Source: Pedobacter antarcticus
GTDB lineage: Bacteria; Bacteroidota; Bacteroidia; Sphingobacteriales; Sphingobacteriaceae
Length of the DNA stretch: 64,000 bases
Assembly: GCF_900112985.1 (NCBI RefSeq)
Contig: NZ_FONS01000002.1
Location: forward strand, 485,188 to 549,187
Direction: 5' to 3'
Positions 19,101-28,593 of this stretch are shown piece by piece. The notes beneath the pieces were generated by a model, which worked only from the letters and a program-made list of their open reading frames with translations, had not been told where the DNA came from and did no database searches. The position numbers and the translations under genes were made by a program. The first letter of the stretch is position 1. The number at the start of each line of letters is the position of its first letter.

Positions 19101-20218
19101 AAGGCTTCGGCCAGACTCAGGTAGAAACCAGATTGTCTGGCCTCATTAGGTCTTTTCTCGCCCACTGCATAGTCAGCTCTGACACTCAGTCCTTTTGCCG
19201 GGTCATAGAAATACCGGATCCCTGCTCCCACAGATGGTTTAAACTGTTTAAAGGAGAAGTCACCGTTGGCAAATACCCTGCCCCCGCCGCCAAATGCAAC
19301 CAGTCCAAAGCGGTTACTGAATCTGTAACGAAGTTCGGTTTGCGCAGCCAGTAGATTTTCATCCCGGTACCTTCCCGAATAATATCCACGCATCATTTCG
19401 TCATTGCCGAGTTGTGGCAGCATATAAAATGGAGTATTACTGCTTTGTACGGTATGGTATATGCCATTAACACCCAATACAAATTTTGGTGAAAGGGACC
19501 AGAAGTTACGCAGAACTAATTTGATCTGGCTGCCACTGAATTCTTCGCCGCTGAAAAACTTCGGTGCATACTGATAAGATACCCGGCCAAAGAATCCATG
19601 GGTAGGGTAATTATTGGAGTTTCTGGTATCATAGGTTTGAGAGAGACCTACAAATATTGCTGAGCCTCCTGGTCTTCCCTGCTGCAACTCATAGATACCA
19701 CCTGCTTCTTTATCTTTAAAGCTATAATGTTCATACCCCAGTGAAGCACCTGTATAAGCAAAAGGCAGAATATTCTTTTCGATGTCAAACATTATTTTCA
19801 CCTGATCCTGAACCAGACGGTCTTTGCTGGCCTCCAGTGTTTGGTTGCCGGTTCCGTAAAAATCAAATGGCGTACTTCTAAAACGCATCTCTCCGATCAG
19901 GTGCCATGCATTCGCCTTTGTCCAGACATCTCCTTTAAGGGTTACATTATATTGTTTCTCGGTCGAATAGGAGAGGACCGTAGAAAAGTTCGAACTCCGG
20001 TTGGTGGAATCCTTTTTATCCAGATAGGTTGAGTATAAACCTGCCAGGCCGAATTCAAGGCCGACTTCTTGCGAATACCTAAGTAAGGGCAAAGGCATGA
20101 AACTTGCTCTCCTTGTACTGTCTACTTTTTCGGAAAGCATTTTCCGGATTAGTTTCATCTGTGCAGATGCTGAAAAGGTAATGCTTAGTAAAAGTCCGCA
20201 AAGCAGGGTTCGTTTCAT
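19097..20218 (-). CDS. Omp85/BamA-superfamily outer-membrane beta-barrel protein
   Basis: A 373-residue protein with a signal peptide (MKRTLLCGLLLSITFSASAQ) and a C-terminal 16-strand-type barrel of the surface antigen family. It has alternating aromatic strands, the FVGLSQTYDTRNSNNYPTHG segment, GAGIRYFYD near the end, and a terminal Phe, the BAM recognition signal. There is almost no room for POTRA domains (about 30 residues before the barrel), so it is a short, POTRA-less member rather than BamA itself. The export or structural role is unknown. Confidence 0.82.
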   Translation of the reverse strand: MKRTLLCGLLLSITFSASAQMKLIRKMLSEKVDSTRRASFMPLPLLRYSQEVGLEFGLAGLYSTYLDKKDSTNRSSNFSTVLSYSTEKQYNVTLKGDVWTKANAWHLIGEMRFRSTPFDFYGTGNQTLEASKDRLVQDQVKIMFDIEKNILPFAYTGASLGYEHYSFKDKEAGGIYELQQGRPGGSAIFVGLSQTYDTRNSNNYPTHGFFGRVSYQYAPKFFSGEEFSGSQIKLVLRNFWSLSPKFVLGVNGIYHTVQSSNTPFYMLPQLGNDEMMRGYYSGRYRDENLLAAQTELRYRFSNRFGLVAFGGGGRVFANGDFSFKQFKPSVGAGIRYFYDPAKGLSVRADYAVGEKRPNEARQSGFYLSLAEAF

Positions 20219-20256
20219 CAGGGATATTAATTGTATATCCGGCGAAAATAAACATT

Positions 20257-20592
20257 TTAACGGAATCCGGGCTCAGTTCTCATCAGCGTATAGACTTCTT
20301 TCATGAACAATGCTTCATCAAGCAACTTAAGCAGTTGAAGGAGTTCTTCTTGTGTGAAGGCAAAACTGATGTCCTCATGTGGTGTGTGAAGTAATATTCT
20401 CTCGCGCTGATCGGGAAATGGCATTCCTGATTCGCAATACCGGTATTCATCCAGCATAGATTTAAAACTCATAAAGTCCTGTTCACTAAAATTTAACATT
20501 AGATTTTTATGCCATACATAAATAACGTGGCAGGACGGGCAATGGGATACCGCTGAATCTTCCTGGGTACTGAGGACTATAGTTTTGCACAT
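20257..20592 (-). CDS. Small CxxC protein of unknown function (DUF6686-like)
   Basis: A 111-residue cytoplasmic protein starting MCKTIVLSTQED. It has a CPSC pair near residue 18 (SHCPSCHVIYVWHKN), like a zinc knuckle, then helical segments (FTQEELLQLLKLLDEALFM). It resembles a family of Bacteroidota proteins annotated DUF6686. A longer reading from ATG 20628 is possible, but a -7 element (TAAGTTTG, minus strand, 20617-20624) lies inside that extension and favours 20592. Confidence 0.65.
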   Translation of the reverse strand: MCKTIVLSTQEDSAVSHCPSCHVIYVWHKNLMLNFSEQDFMSFKSMLDEYRYCESGMPFPDQRERILLHTPHEDISFAFTQEELLQLLKLLDEALFMKEVYTLMRTEPGFR

Positions 20593-20616
20593 AAGCTCTT
20601 CTTTTAAGCGTATTTT

Positions 20617-20624
20617 CAAACTTA
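20617..20624 (-). promoter_or_regulatory. Putative -7 element (TAAGTTTG) of the small CxxC gene
   Basis: The minus-strand sequence fits TAnnTTTG and would start transcription about 18 bases before the ATG at 20592. No -33 element is evident. It decides between the two possible start codons. Confidence 0.35.
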
Positions 20625-20800
20625 GCATATTATTTATAAAGATTCTAAATAAAAGAGAAAATTCTGTTGAAACTGCTTTTAATGCAGGTTCTGACAACTT
20701 ATTTTTTGTTAAAAAAAATAAAAGGCAGTATTGGCAGTTAAAGGGGGCGGCTACTATTCCAGGTTCCTGTCCGGGACATACTTAATTCATATAAATTCCC

Positions 20801-20808
20801 TATTTTTG
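20801..20808 (+). promoter_or_regulatory. Putative -7 element (TATTTTTG) of the deoxyhypusine synthase-like gene
   Basis: A consensus-type -7 element in the 258-bp gap before the gene at 20956. If used, the leader would be about 140 nt. No clear -33 TTG. The rest of the gap is A/T-rich with nothing else recognisable. Confidence 0.35.
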
Positions 20809-20955
20809 CGGCTCAGAGCCCTTTATTGTATGTTTTTATAATTTATATAATCTAATGGCCTGATTTTTAGATACAAACATAAATGAACGTTTGCGGTTCT
20901 TCTGTCTGGAAGGATTTGCATAAACAAAACTAAGCAACAATATAATTTATTTAAC

Positions 20956-21936
20956 ATGAGTGTAACAAGAGGACCAATTTCTAAATTTATGGAGACTAAT
21001 TATCTCCATTTCAACGCAGCTGCTATGATGGATGCGGCTAAAGGCTATGAAACGCATTTGGATGAAGGCGGTAAAATGATGATTACTCTTGCCGGTGCGA
21101 TGAGTACAGCTGAACTGGGAATTTCCCTTGCTGAAATGATCCGTCAGGATAAAGTTTCTATCATCTCCTGTACCGGTGCCAACCTGGAGGAGGATATCAT
21201 GAACCTTGTTGCGCATTCACACTATAAACGTGTTCCGAATTACCGTGACCTGAGTCCGCAGGATGAATGGGATCTTTTGGAAAATCACTATAACCGTGTT
21301 ACGGATACTTGTATTCCTGAAGAAGAAGCTTTTAGAAGGTTGCAAAAACATATCCACAAGATATGGAAAGATGCAGAAGAAGCAGGTGAGCGTTTCTTCC
21401 CACATGAATATATGTACAAGATGTTGCTGAGCGGCGATTTGGAACAATATTATGAGATCGATCCTAAGAACTCCTGGATGCTTGCGGCTGCAGAAAAAAA
21501 TCTGCCGATCGTTGTACCGGGATGGGAAGACTCAACCATGGGTAATATCTTCGCGTCTTATGTGATGAAAGGTGAGCTGAAAGCAAGCACCATGAAAAGC
21601 GGTATCGAGTATATGGGCTACCTGGCTGACTGGTATATTCAGAACAGTGCTGGTAAAGGTATCGGGTTCTTCCAGATCGGTGGTGGTATTGCAGGTGACT
21701 TCCCGATTTGTGTGGTGCCAATGTTATATCAGGATATGGAAATGGAAAATATTCCATTCTGGAGCTACTTCTGCCAGATCTCTGATTCTACGACCTCTTA
21801 CGGGTCTTATTCAGGTGCTGTTCCAAACGAAAAAATCACCTGGGGAAAACTGGATATTAACACACCGAAATTTATTGTGGAATCGGACGCAACTATCGTC
21901 GCTCCATTGATTTTTGCCTGGATATTAAAAATGTAA
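20956..21936 (+). CDS. Deoxyhypusine synthase-family protein
   Basis: A 326-residue cytoplasmic NAD-dependent spermidine-cleaving family protein. Hallmarks are the N-terminal LAGAMSTAELGISLAEMIR, SCTGANLEED, and near the C-terminus TWGKLDINTPKFIVESDATIV. The last contains the lysine (K298) that aligns with the catalytic K329 of human deoxyhypusine synthase, within its SWGKI motif. Bacteria lack eIF5A, so the product is more likely a polyamine such as homospermidine, or aminobutyl transfer to another acceptor. The gene is alone, with its own terminator, next to the respiratory block. Confidence 0.9.
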   Translation: MSVTRGPISKFMETNYLHFNAAAMMDAAKGYETHLDEGGKMMITLAGAMSTAELGISLAEMIRQDKVSIISCTGANLEEDIMNLVAHSHYKRVPNYRDLSPQDEWDLLENHYNRVTDTCIPEEEAFRRLQKHIHKIWKDAEEAGERFFPHEYMYKMLLSGDLEQYYEIDPKNSWMLAAAEKNLPIVVPGWEDSTMGNIFASYVMKGELKASTMKSGIEYMGYLADWYIQNSAGKGIGFFQIGGGIAGDFPICVVPMLYQDMEMENIPFWSYFCQISDSTTSYGSYSGAVPNEKITWGKLDINTPKFIVESDATIVAPLIFAWILKM

Positions 21937-21974
21937 TTAATTTCCAAAATCCTGGAAAAAAAATTGGCTAAAGG

Positions 21975-22010
21975 AGAAAACAGCCGGACGAAGAAATTCG
22001 GCTGTTTTCT
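21975..22010 (+). terminator. Stem-loop terminator after the deoxyhypusine synthase-like gene
   Basis: A perfect 12-bp stem (21975-21986 with 21999-22010) with a 12-nt loop, whose 3' side contains TTTT. The U-run is short, so termination may be partial. It separates this gene from the act operon. Confidence 0.7.
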
Positions 22011-22072
22011 TCGTTTAAAGCCATAAAATGCAAATATTTAGAATGATTATAAATTGTATTTACTGTCATTTC

Positions 22073-22106
22073 TTTGTCATTGGTAACTTAATAAATTTTA
22101 CTTTTG
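22073..22106 (+). promoter_or_regulatory. Promoter of the act/cox operon
   Basis: TTTG (22073-22076), a 22-bp spacer and TACTTTTG (22099-22106) match the two-part Bacteroidota promoter (TTG, 17-23 bp, TAnnTTTG). Transcription would start near 22112, leaving a leader of about 75 nt before actA. This is the only good promoter seen ahead of the respiratory genes. Confidence 0.6.
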
Positions 22107-22188
22107 TGGACGTTTTGGTGGCGAACAAGAGTTTAAACATCAATAGCGTTTATTACAGTTTTTTAAAAAATAGCATAAAATACTCATT

Positions 22189-23484
22189 ATGAGGAATATC
22201 TCATTGATCATTAGAAGAGTTTGGAAGTCGGCATTTATGTTTACGGCTCTATCTGTTTTAATCGTTTCTGGTACAAAAGCACAAGACGCAGTAGAAGGTA
22301 GAAAAATCTTCAAGGAAAAATGTACTTCATGCCACGCCCTTGACCGTGATTTGATTGGTCCGGCATTACAGCCGCTGATCCCGACTAAAAGTGAAGAATT
22401 CTTGATCAAATGGATCAACAACGCTCCTGCTTTTATCGCTTCAGGTGACAAAGAGGCTGTTGAAGCTTCTAAATGGAACCCGAACGCAGATATGACTGCA
22501 TTCCCGACCTTAACACCGGATCAGATTAAAAGTATCCTTGCTTACGTCAAAGCAGGTGAGCCGAAAAAAGAAGGTGAAGTTGCAGCAGGCGCTGGTGCTT
22601 CTGATGAGGTTTCGAGTTTCTCTATCGCAGGTATCGTTGCTGTTATCCTGATCTCTATCGCAATCCTTATTATTTTAGGAAGAGCGATTAAAATGCTGGA
22701 AAGACTGATCCTGAAAAAACAAGGCGTTGAAATTATCGAGGAAGAGAATGTTTCTATGGCTGCCGGTATCGGTCAGTTATTTAAAAACAAGAAATTCGTA
22801 TTCTTCTTTATCCTGTGTCTGGTAATCAGTTTAGGTTCTTTCGGATGGATGGGTATGTGGAACACAGGTGTTCATACTGGATACCAACCAACACAACCGA
22901 TTAAATTCTCTCACGAATTGCACGCAGGTGTAAATCAGATTGACTGTCAATATTGCCATGCTGGTGCATTTGAGTCTAAAAATGCAACTATCCCTTCGCT
23001 GAATGTTTGTATGAACTGTCACAAACAGGTTCAGGGTAGAGATAACCATGATGGTAACATCTCTCCTGAGATTCAGAAAATCTACAATGCCCTGGGTTAT
23101 GATGCAGACAACATGTCTTATGACAAGTCTAAAGAAAAACCAGTTGAATGGATTCGTGTACATAATCTTCCTGATTTCGCTTACTTCAATCACTCACAAC
23201 ACGTTGTAGTTGCTGAAGAAGCTATCCGTAAAGAAAAAGGATTAAAACCTAACGAGCCTGTATGTTTTGCATGCCATGGTCCGGTAAATACAATGGAAGA
23301 AATCTACCAGTATTCTCCACTGACTATGAAATGGTGTATCAACTGTCACAAAGATACCCAGCTGGAAGTTAAAGACAACGCATACTACACCAAAGTGATC
23401 GAAGCTCACGAGAAGATCAAAAAGGGTGAAAAAGTTACACCTGCATTATTAGGTGGAATGGAATGCGGTAAATGTCACTATTAA
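22189..23484 (+). CDS. actA: Alternative complex III multiheme cytochrome c subunit (ActA, fused to a monoheme domain)
   Basis: A 431-residue membrane-anchored periplasmic cytochrome. Six CxxCH heme sites start at residues 45, 253, 274, 359, 383 and 426. The first belongs to an N-terminal monoheme domain (residues 35-125); the remaining five form the ActA pentaheme domain. Transmembrane helices lie near 143-165 and 203-225, and an N-terminal signal segment ends near TKAQ. It is first in the act operon. In ACIII the hemes pass electrons from the quinol site to downstream cytochromes. The fusion of an extra N-terminal heme domain is typical of Bacteroidota. Confidence 0.95.
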   Translation: MRNISLIIRRVWKSAFMFTALSVLIVSGTKAQDAVEGRKIFKEKCTSCHALDRDLIGPALQPLIPTKSEEFLIKWINNAPAFIASGDKEAVEASKWNPNADMTAFPTLTPDQIKSILAYVKAGEPKKEGEVAAGAGASDEVSSFSIAGIVAVILISIAILIILGRAIKMLERLILKKQGVEIIEEENVSMAAGIGQLFKNKKFVFFFILCLVISLGSFGWMGMWNTGVHTGYQPTQPIKFSHELHAGVNQIDCQYCHAGAFESKNATIPSLNVCMNCHKQVQGRDNHDGNISPEIQKIYNALGYDADNMSYDKSKEKPVEWIRVHNLPDFAYFNHSQHVVVAEEAIRKEKGLKPNEPVCFACHGPVNTMEEIYQYSPLTMKWCINCHKDTQLEVKDNAYYTKVIEAHEKIKKGEKVTPALLGGMECGKCHY

Positions 23485-23528
23485 TAGAGTTTAGTAAAGA
23501 ACGTTCGATAAACAGTAATATAGCTTAA

Positions 23529-26500
23529 ATGGAAAGCAATAAAAAATACTGGAAAGGCTTAGAGGAATTTAACAAGACCTCTGAATTTGTGGAAAGCAAT
23601 AAAAACGAATTCGCAGAGCCGCTTCCAATAGAAGATGTTTTAAATGAAGCAGGATTAAGTACAGTAACTCCTCGCCGTGACTTTTTAAAAGCCTTAGGCT
23701 TTGGTCTTGGTGCAGTTACGTTAGCGGCTTGTCAGCCAGCTCCCGTACACAAAGCTGTACCTTACCTGATTAAACCTGAAGAAGTAATTCCGGGTATCCC
23801 GAATTATTATGTATCAAGTTTCAATGGTCAGCCTGTTCTGGTTAAAACCAGAGAAGGTCGTCCGATCAAGATTGAACCGAATCCTGGTGCAGGTGTCTTT
23901 AATCAGGGTACTGACGCTCAGGCTCAGGCATCCGTTCTAGACCTGTATGATGTTTCAAAACTGAAAGCACCGGTATTAAAAAATGAAGAAACTACCTGGG
24001 AAAAACTCGATGCTTTTGTTGCCGCTGAATTAGCTAAGGCTAATGCTTCAGGAAAGAAAATCAGAATTGTTTCTTCTTCAGTAAACAGTCCTTCTACTAA
24101 AGCTGTTGTTGCAGATTTTACTGCGGCATACCCGGCAACCAAACATGTTCAATATGACGCGGTTTCCTACACAGGTATTATTAAAGCAAATGAAAATAGC
24201 TTTGGTAAAGCAGTAATTCCTAAATATAATTTTGACAAGGCAGACCTGATCGTAAGTTTCGGAGCTGACTTCCTGGGTACATGGATCAGTGGTGAAGAAC
24301 ACACTGCTCAATATGTTTCCAACAGAAATAATAAATCCCTGGCTAAAGGTAAAATGTCACGTCACTTCCAGTTCGAAACAGGAATGAGCATGACTGGTAC
24401 CAACGCCGATACCCGTATCCCGCTGAAATTATCAGAACAGGGTCCGGCTTTACTTGCTTTATATAATGCATTGGCTGAAAAAGCAGTGCTTGCTGGCGCT
24501 GCATTACCTAATAATGCAACTGCTGATAAAGCATTAAAATTAGTTGCAAAAGAATTATTACAGCAAAAAGGAAAAGCCCTAGTGGTTTGCGGTTCTAATG
24601 ATGTGTCTACGCAGATCCTTGTAAACGCAATTAACTCCATTATCGGTAGTTATGGTACGACAATAGATCTTGACAATCCTTCGAAACGTTATGCTGGAAA
24701 TGATGCTGAATTCGCAGAGTTACTGAATGAGATGAGCAGAGGCGAAGTTGCTGCTGTGTTCTTCCTGGGTACTAATCCTGCTTATGACGCACTTAACGCA
24801 AAAGCATTTACTGATGGTTTAAGTAAGGTACCTTTAAAGGTTTCTTTCTCCGACCGCAGAGATGAAACTGCTGAGCTTTGTGACGCTATCGCAATTAATC
24901 TGAACTACCTTGAATCATGGGGTGATGCCAATAGCTACGAAGGAAATTATTCTATCGTTCAGCCAACCATCAATCCTGTTTTCAATGCACGTCAGGCTGA
25001 GCAGAGTTTACTAATCTGGTCTAAAGCTCCTGTTACTGATTATTACCAGTATGTTCGTGGTAACTGGGAGAAAAATATACTACCTGTTCTGGGTAAATCC
25101 TGGAATGAGTTATTGCAAAGCGGTACTTTCACGGCTGCTGCTAAACCTGCAGGTGCTTATACTTTCAATCTTTCTCTGGATGCAGTCGCAACTTCAATCG
25201 CTAACAGCAGCAAAGCGCTGGCGAAAGATATTGAACTTCATGTTTATGAAAGTACAGGTATGCGTGACGGTCGTTACGCTAACAACGCATTCCTTCAGGA
25301 ATTACCTGATCCTGTTTCAAAAGTTACCTGGGATAACTATGTAGCTATCGCGCCTAAGTTCGCCGAGAAACTGGAACTGAAAGAATTTGATGTAGTTGAA
25401 GTAAAAGGAAGTAATGGTTATACAATTACTTTACCGGTATTAGTTCAGCCGGGTCAGGCTCAGGGTACTGTTTCTATCGCATTAGGTTACGGGCGTACCA
25501 AAGCTGGTAAGGCTGGCGACAATGTAGGTAAAAATGCATTCCCATTCCTTTCATTCAGCAACGGTACTTTACAGTATGCAACTACGGTTACAATCAGTAA
25601 AACCGGCGCTACTTATGAATTAGCACAAACACAAACACACCACTCTTTCGAGGGTAGAAATATCATCCGCGAAGCTACTTTCACTGAATTTGTGAAAAAT
25701 CCTTCTGCCGGTAATGCTAAACACGGTCATAAATCGTACGATCTTTGGGATAAATGGGAAACTCCTGGTAACAACTGGGTAATGGCTATTGACCTGAATG
25801 CTTGTACTGGTTGTGGTTCATGTGTGGTTGCCTGTAACGTAGAAAACAACATTCCTGTTGTTGGTCGTGACGAGGTACGTAGACGCAGAGAGATGCACTG
25901 GTTACGTATTGATCGTTATTATAGTTTCCAGGAAGGTGATAAGAGCGTTTCTGAGGAGAAAGAAATTGCACACATGAACAACCTTGACCATGTAACGGTT
26001 GTTCACCAGCCGATGTTATGTCAGCACTGTGATCACGCTCCTTGTGAAACGGTTTGTCCTGTACTTGCAACTACACACTCTTCAGACGGTCTGAACCATA
26101 TGGCTTATAACCGTTGTGTAGGTACGCGTTACTGCGCGAACAACTGTCCTTATAAAGTTCGTCGTTTCAACTGGTTTAACTACTGGAATGATTCACGTTT
26201 CGATAACTACCTGAACAATGAATTTACTCAGCTGGTACTTAACCCTGATGTAACTACACGTTCAAGAGGTGTAATGGAAAAATGTTCGATGTGTATCCAA
26301 CGTATCCAGGATGGTAAATTAACTGCCAAAATGCAGAAGCGTCCATTGAAAGATGGCGATATCAAAATGGCTTGCCAGCAGGCTTGTTCTGCAGGTGCGA
26401 TTATCTTCGGTGACAGCAATGATCCGGAATCGGAAGTTTCAAAAGCATTACGCAGCGAACGCGTTTACTATGTGCTTGAAGAGATCAACACGCAACCGGG

Positions 26501-26558
26501 TATAGGTTACATGACAAAAATTAGAAACACAGATTCATTACCAACAGTACAAGCGTAA
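23529..26558 (+). CDS. actB: Alternative complex III iron-sulfur / molybdopterin-like subunit ActB
   Basis: A 1009-residue periplasmic subunit. A twin-arginine motif PRRDFLK (near residue 49) followed by lipobox LAAC indicates Tat export as a lipoprotein. The middle part resembles molybdopterin oxidoreductases, although ACIII ActB binds no molybdenum. The C-terminal ferredoxin-like region has Cys sets CTGCGSCVVAC, CQHCDHAPCETVCPV, CANNCPY plus CSMC, and CQQAC, enough for three 4Fe-4S and one 3Fe-4S cluster as in the known structure. Second gene of the operon, 44 bp after actA. Confidence 0.96.
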   Translation: MESNKKYWKGLEEFNKTSEFVESNKNEFAEPLPIEDVLNEAGLSTVTPRRDFLKALGFGLGAVTLAACQPAPVHKAVPYLIKPEEVIPGIPNYYVSSFNGQPVLVKTREGRPIKIEPNPGAGVFNQGTDAQAQASVLDLYDVSKLKAPVLKNEETTWEKLDAFVAAELAKANASGKKIRIVSSSVNSPSTKAVVADFTAAYPATKHVQYDAVSYTGIIKANENSFGKAVIPKYNFDKADLIVSFGADFLGTWISGEEHTAQYVSNRNNKSLAKGKMSRHFQFETGMSMTGTNADTRIPLKLSEQGPALLALYNALAEKAVLAGAALPNNATADKALKLVAKELLQQKGKALVVCGSNDVSTQILVNAINSIIGSYGTTIDLDNPSKRYAGNDAEFAELLNEMSRGEVAAVFFLGTNPAYDALNAKAFTDGLSKVPLKVSFSDRRDETAELCDAIAINLNYLESWGDANSYEGNYSIVQPTINPVFNARQAEQSLLIWSKAPVTDYYQYVRGNWEKNILPVLGKSWNELLQSGTFTAAAKPAGAYTFNLSLDAVATSIANSSKALAKDIELHVYESTGMRDGRYANNAFLQELPDPVSKVTWDNYVAIAPKFAEKLELKEFDVVEVKGSNGYTITLPVLVQPGQAQGTVSIALGYGRTKAGKAGDNVGKNAFPFLSFSNGTLQYATTVTISKTGATYELAQTQTHHSFEGRNIIREATFTEFVKNPSAGNAKHGHKSYDLWDKWETPGNNWVMAIDLNACTGCGSCVVACNVENNIPVVGRDEVRRRREMHWLRIDRYYSFQEGDKSVSEEKEIAHMNNLDHVTVVHQPMLCQHCDHAPCETVCPVLATTHSSDGLNHMAYNRCVGTRYCANNCPYKVRRFNWFNYWNDSRFDNYLNNEFTQLVLNPDVTTRSRGVMEKCSMCIQRIQDGKLTAKMQKRPLKDGDIKMACQQACSAGAIIFGDSNDPESEVSKALRSERVYYVLEEINTQPGIGYMTKIRNTDSLPTVQA

Positions 26559-26581
26559 GCTGATATTAAAGAAAATACATT

Positions 26582-28054
26582 ATGTCAGGACATAACGAAT
26601 CAATTTTAAGAGAACCACTAATCACCGGACAGAATATCACGTATGCTAAGATTACGGATGATATTTTAACTCCGGTTGAAAACAAGCCGAACAGGGCGTG
26701 GTGGATAGGTTTTATTGCCTCCCTTTGTGGAGCCACTTTATGGCTCGTAGCCGTTAGTTATACCTTCTGGTTTGGTATCGGCGCATGGGGGCTGAATAAA
26801 ACAGTAGGATGGGCCTGGGATATTACCGGCTTCGTATGGTGGGTAGGTATCGGTCACGCCGGTACACTTATTTCAGCTGTACTTTTACTGTTCCGTCAAA
26901 ACTGGCGGAACTCAATTAACAGATCTGCAGAGGCGATGACCATCTTCGCCGTTATTTGCGCCGCAACATACGTTGTTTCCCACATGGGTCGTCCCTGGTT
27001 AGCTTACTGGGTATTACCTCTACCAAATCAGTTTGGTTCTTTATGGGTAAACTTTAACTCACCGCTAGTTTGGGATATGTTTGCGATTTCTACTTATTTC
27101 TCTGTATCCTTACTATTCTGGTATACAGGTCTATTACCGGATATCGCTACTATTCGTGACCGTGCTACTGGTCTTCGCCGTAAAATCTACACGATTTTCT
27201 CTTTCGGCTGGAACGGTAACGTTAAGACATGGCAACGTTTTGAGACTGTATCACTTGTGCTTGCAGGTATCTCAACGCCACTGGTTCTTTCGGTACATAC
27301 AATTGTATCCATGGACTTTGCAACTTCGGTTATCCCGGGATGGCACACCACAATTTTCCCTCCTTACTTCGTTGCCGGTGCGATTTTCTCTGGTTTCGCG
27401 ATGGTATTAACGTTATTACTTATCGCACGTAAGGTTCTGGGTCTTGAGAACTACATCACCATGTTCCATATTGAATCGATGAACAAAATCATCATTCTTA
27501 CTGGTTCCATCGTAGGTGTGGCTTATTTAACAGAATTCTTCATCGCCTGGTACTCAGGTTCTGAATACGAAACTTATGCCTTCGTCAACCGTTCAACCGG
27601 TCCTTACTGGTGGGCATACTGGATGATGATGACTTGTAACGTAATTTCTCCTCAGTTGTTATGGTTCAAGAAAATCCGTTTAAGCATCACTGCTACTTGG
27701 ATTCTCTCAATCGTAGTTAACATTGGTATGTGGTTTGAGCGTTTCGTAATTATCGTAACTTCATTACACCGTGATTACCTGCCTTCAAGTTGGGCAATGT
27801 TCTATCCGACATGGGTTGACGTAAGTGTATTTGTTGGATCAATCGGAGTATTCTTTACTTTATTCCTGTTATTCCTGAGAGTACTTCCTTCTATTGCAAT
27901 CGCAGAGGTGAAAATGATTCTTAAGTCTTCTAGTGAGCAGGAAAAACTGAAACAGATTAAATCTGGTCACCTGGATAAAGCTCAGGTAAAAGAGTACGTA
28001 GAATCATTAGAGAAATTTGATAGTGTTAAACAAGAAGAATACGCAAAAATATAA
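26582..28054 (+). CDS. actC: Alternative complex III membrane subunit ActC (NrfD/PsrC family)
   Basis: A 490-residue integral membrane protein of the NrfD family with about ten hydrophobic helices, from the first at WIGFIASLCGATLWLVAVSY to the last near GVFFTLFLLFLRVLPS. It is predicted to form the menaquinol-oxidising site at the periplasmic face together with ActB. Conserved polar residues in helices include WVGIGHAGTLISA. The C-terminal 40 residues are charged and cytoplasmic. actD follows after 2 bp. Confidence 0.95.
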   Translation: MSGHNESILREPLITGQNITYAKITDDILTPVENKPNRAWWIGFIASLCGATLWLVAVSYTFWFGIGAWGLNKTVGWAWDITGFVWWVGIGHAGTLISAVLLLFRQNWRNSINRSAEAMTIFAVICAATYVVSHMGRPWLAYWVLPLPNQFGSLWVNFNSPLVWDMFAISTYFSVSLLFWYTGLLPDIATIRDRATGLRRKIYTIFSFGWNGNVKTWQRFETVSLVLAGISTPLVLSVHTIVSMDFATSVIPGWHTTIFPPYFVAGAIFSGFAMVLTLLLIARKVLGLENYITMFHIESMNKIIILTGSIVGVAYLTEFFIAWYSGSEYETYAFVNRSTGPYWWAYWMMMTCNVISPQLLWFKKIRLSITATWILSIVVNIGMWFERFVIIVTSLHRDYLPSSWAMFYPTWVDVSVFVGSIGVFFTLFLLFLRVLPSIAIAEVKMILKSSSEQEKLKQIKSGHLDKAQVKEYVESLEKFDSVKQEEYAKI

Positions 28055-28056
28055 CA

Positions 28057-28593
28057 ATGAGTAATATCAAATATATTTTAGGCAGTTTCGGCGATCCGGA
28101 CGAAATGATGCATGGCATCGAAAAGTTACAGGAGAATAACATCTCGATTTATGATGTATATACGCCCATGCCTATCCACGGCATCGAAGCCAAACTAGGA
28201 ATTAAAAGATCAAGACTGGATGTTTTCGCATTTTTCTGCGGGATCACCGGTACAGCATCTGCATTCGCATTGATCTATCTGACCTCTGTGGTAGACTGGA
28301 GACATAATATTGGAGGTAAGCCAGCTATGGCTCTACCGGATTTTATTCCAATTATGTTTGAATTAACTGTACTGTTTTGTGCATTTGGTTTAGTTGGTGC
28401 TTACTACGCGTCTACTCACCTTTTCCCGGGTAGATCACCTAGGGTAATGGATCTTAGAGCATCCAACGATAGATTTATTATCGCTGTAGATGCTAAGCAA
28501 AATGCAGAACACAGTAAAATTGACGGGTTATTAAAAGAAGCTGGTGCTATTGAAGTTAAGCACAATGAAAGGAAGTATATTAGCTATGAATAA
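28057..28593 (+). CDS. actD: Alternative complex III subunit ActD (DUF3341)
   Basis: A 178-residue protein with an N-terminal soluble DUF3341 part (LGSFGDPDEMMHGIEKLQ, YDVYTPMPIHGIE) and two transmembrane helices (about 60-82 and 103-127). In ACIII structures ActD is a membrane-anchored peripheral subunit without cofactors. It overlaps actE by 8 bp when that gene starts at 28586. Confidence 0.93.
   Translation: MSNIKYILGSFGDPDEMMHGIEKLQENNISIYDVYTPMPIHGIEAKLGIKRSRLDVFAFFCGITGTASAFALIYLTSVVDWRHNIGGKPAMALPDFIPIMFELTVLFCAFGLVGAYYASTHLFPGRSPRVMDLRASNDRFIIAVDAKQNAEHSKIDGLLKEAGAIEVKHNERKYISYE

Noticed and set aside
22107..22188. Riboswitch or attenuator in the act operon leader
   Set aside because: No stable stem or known aptamer pattern is visible in the 80 nt before actA.
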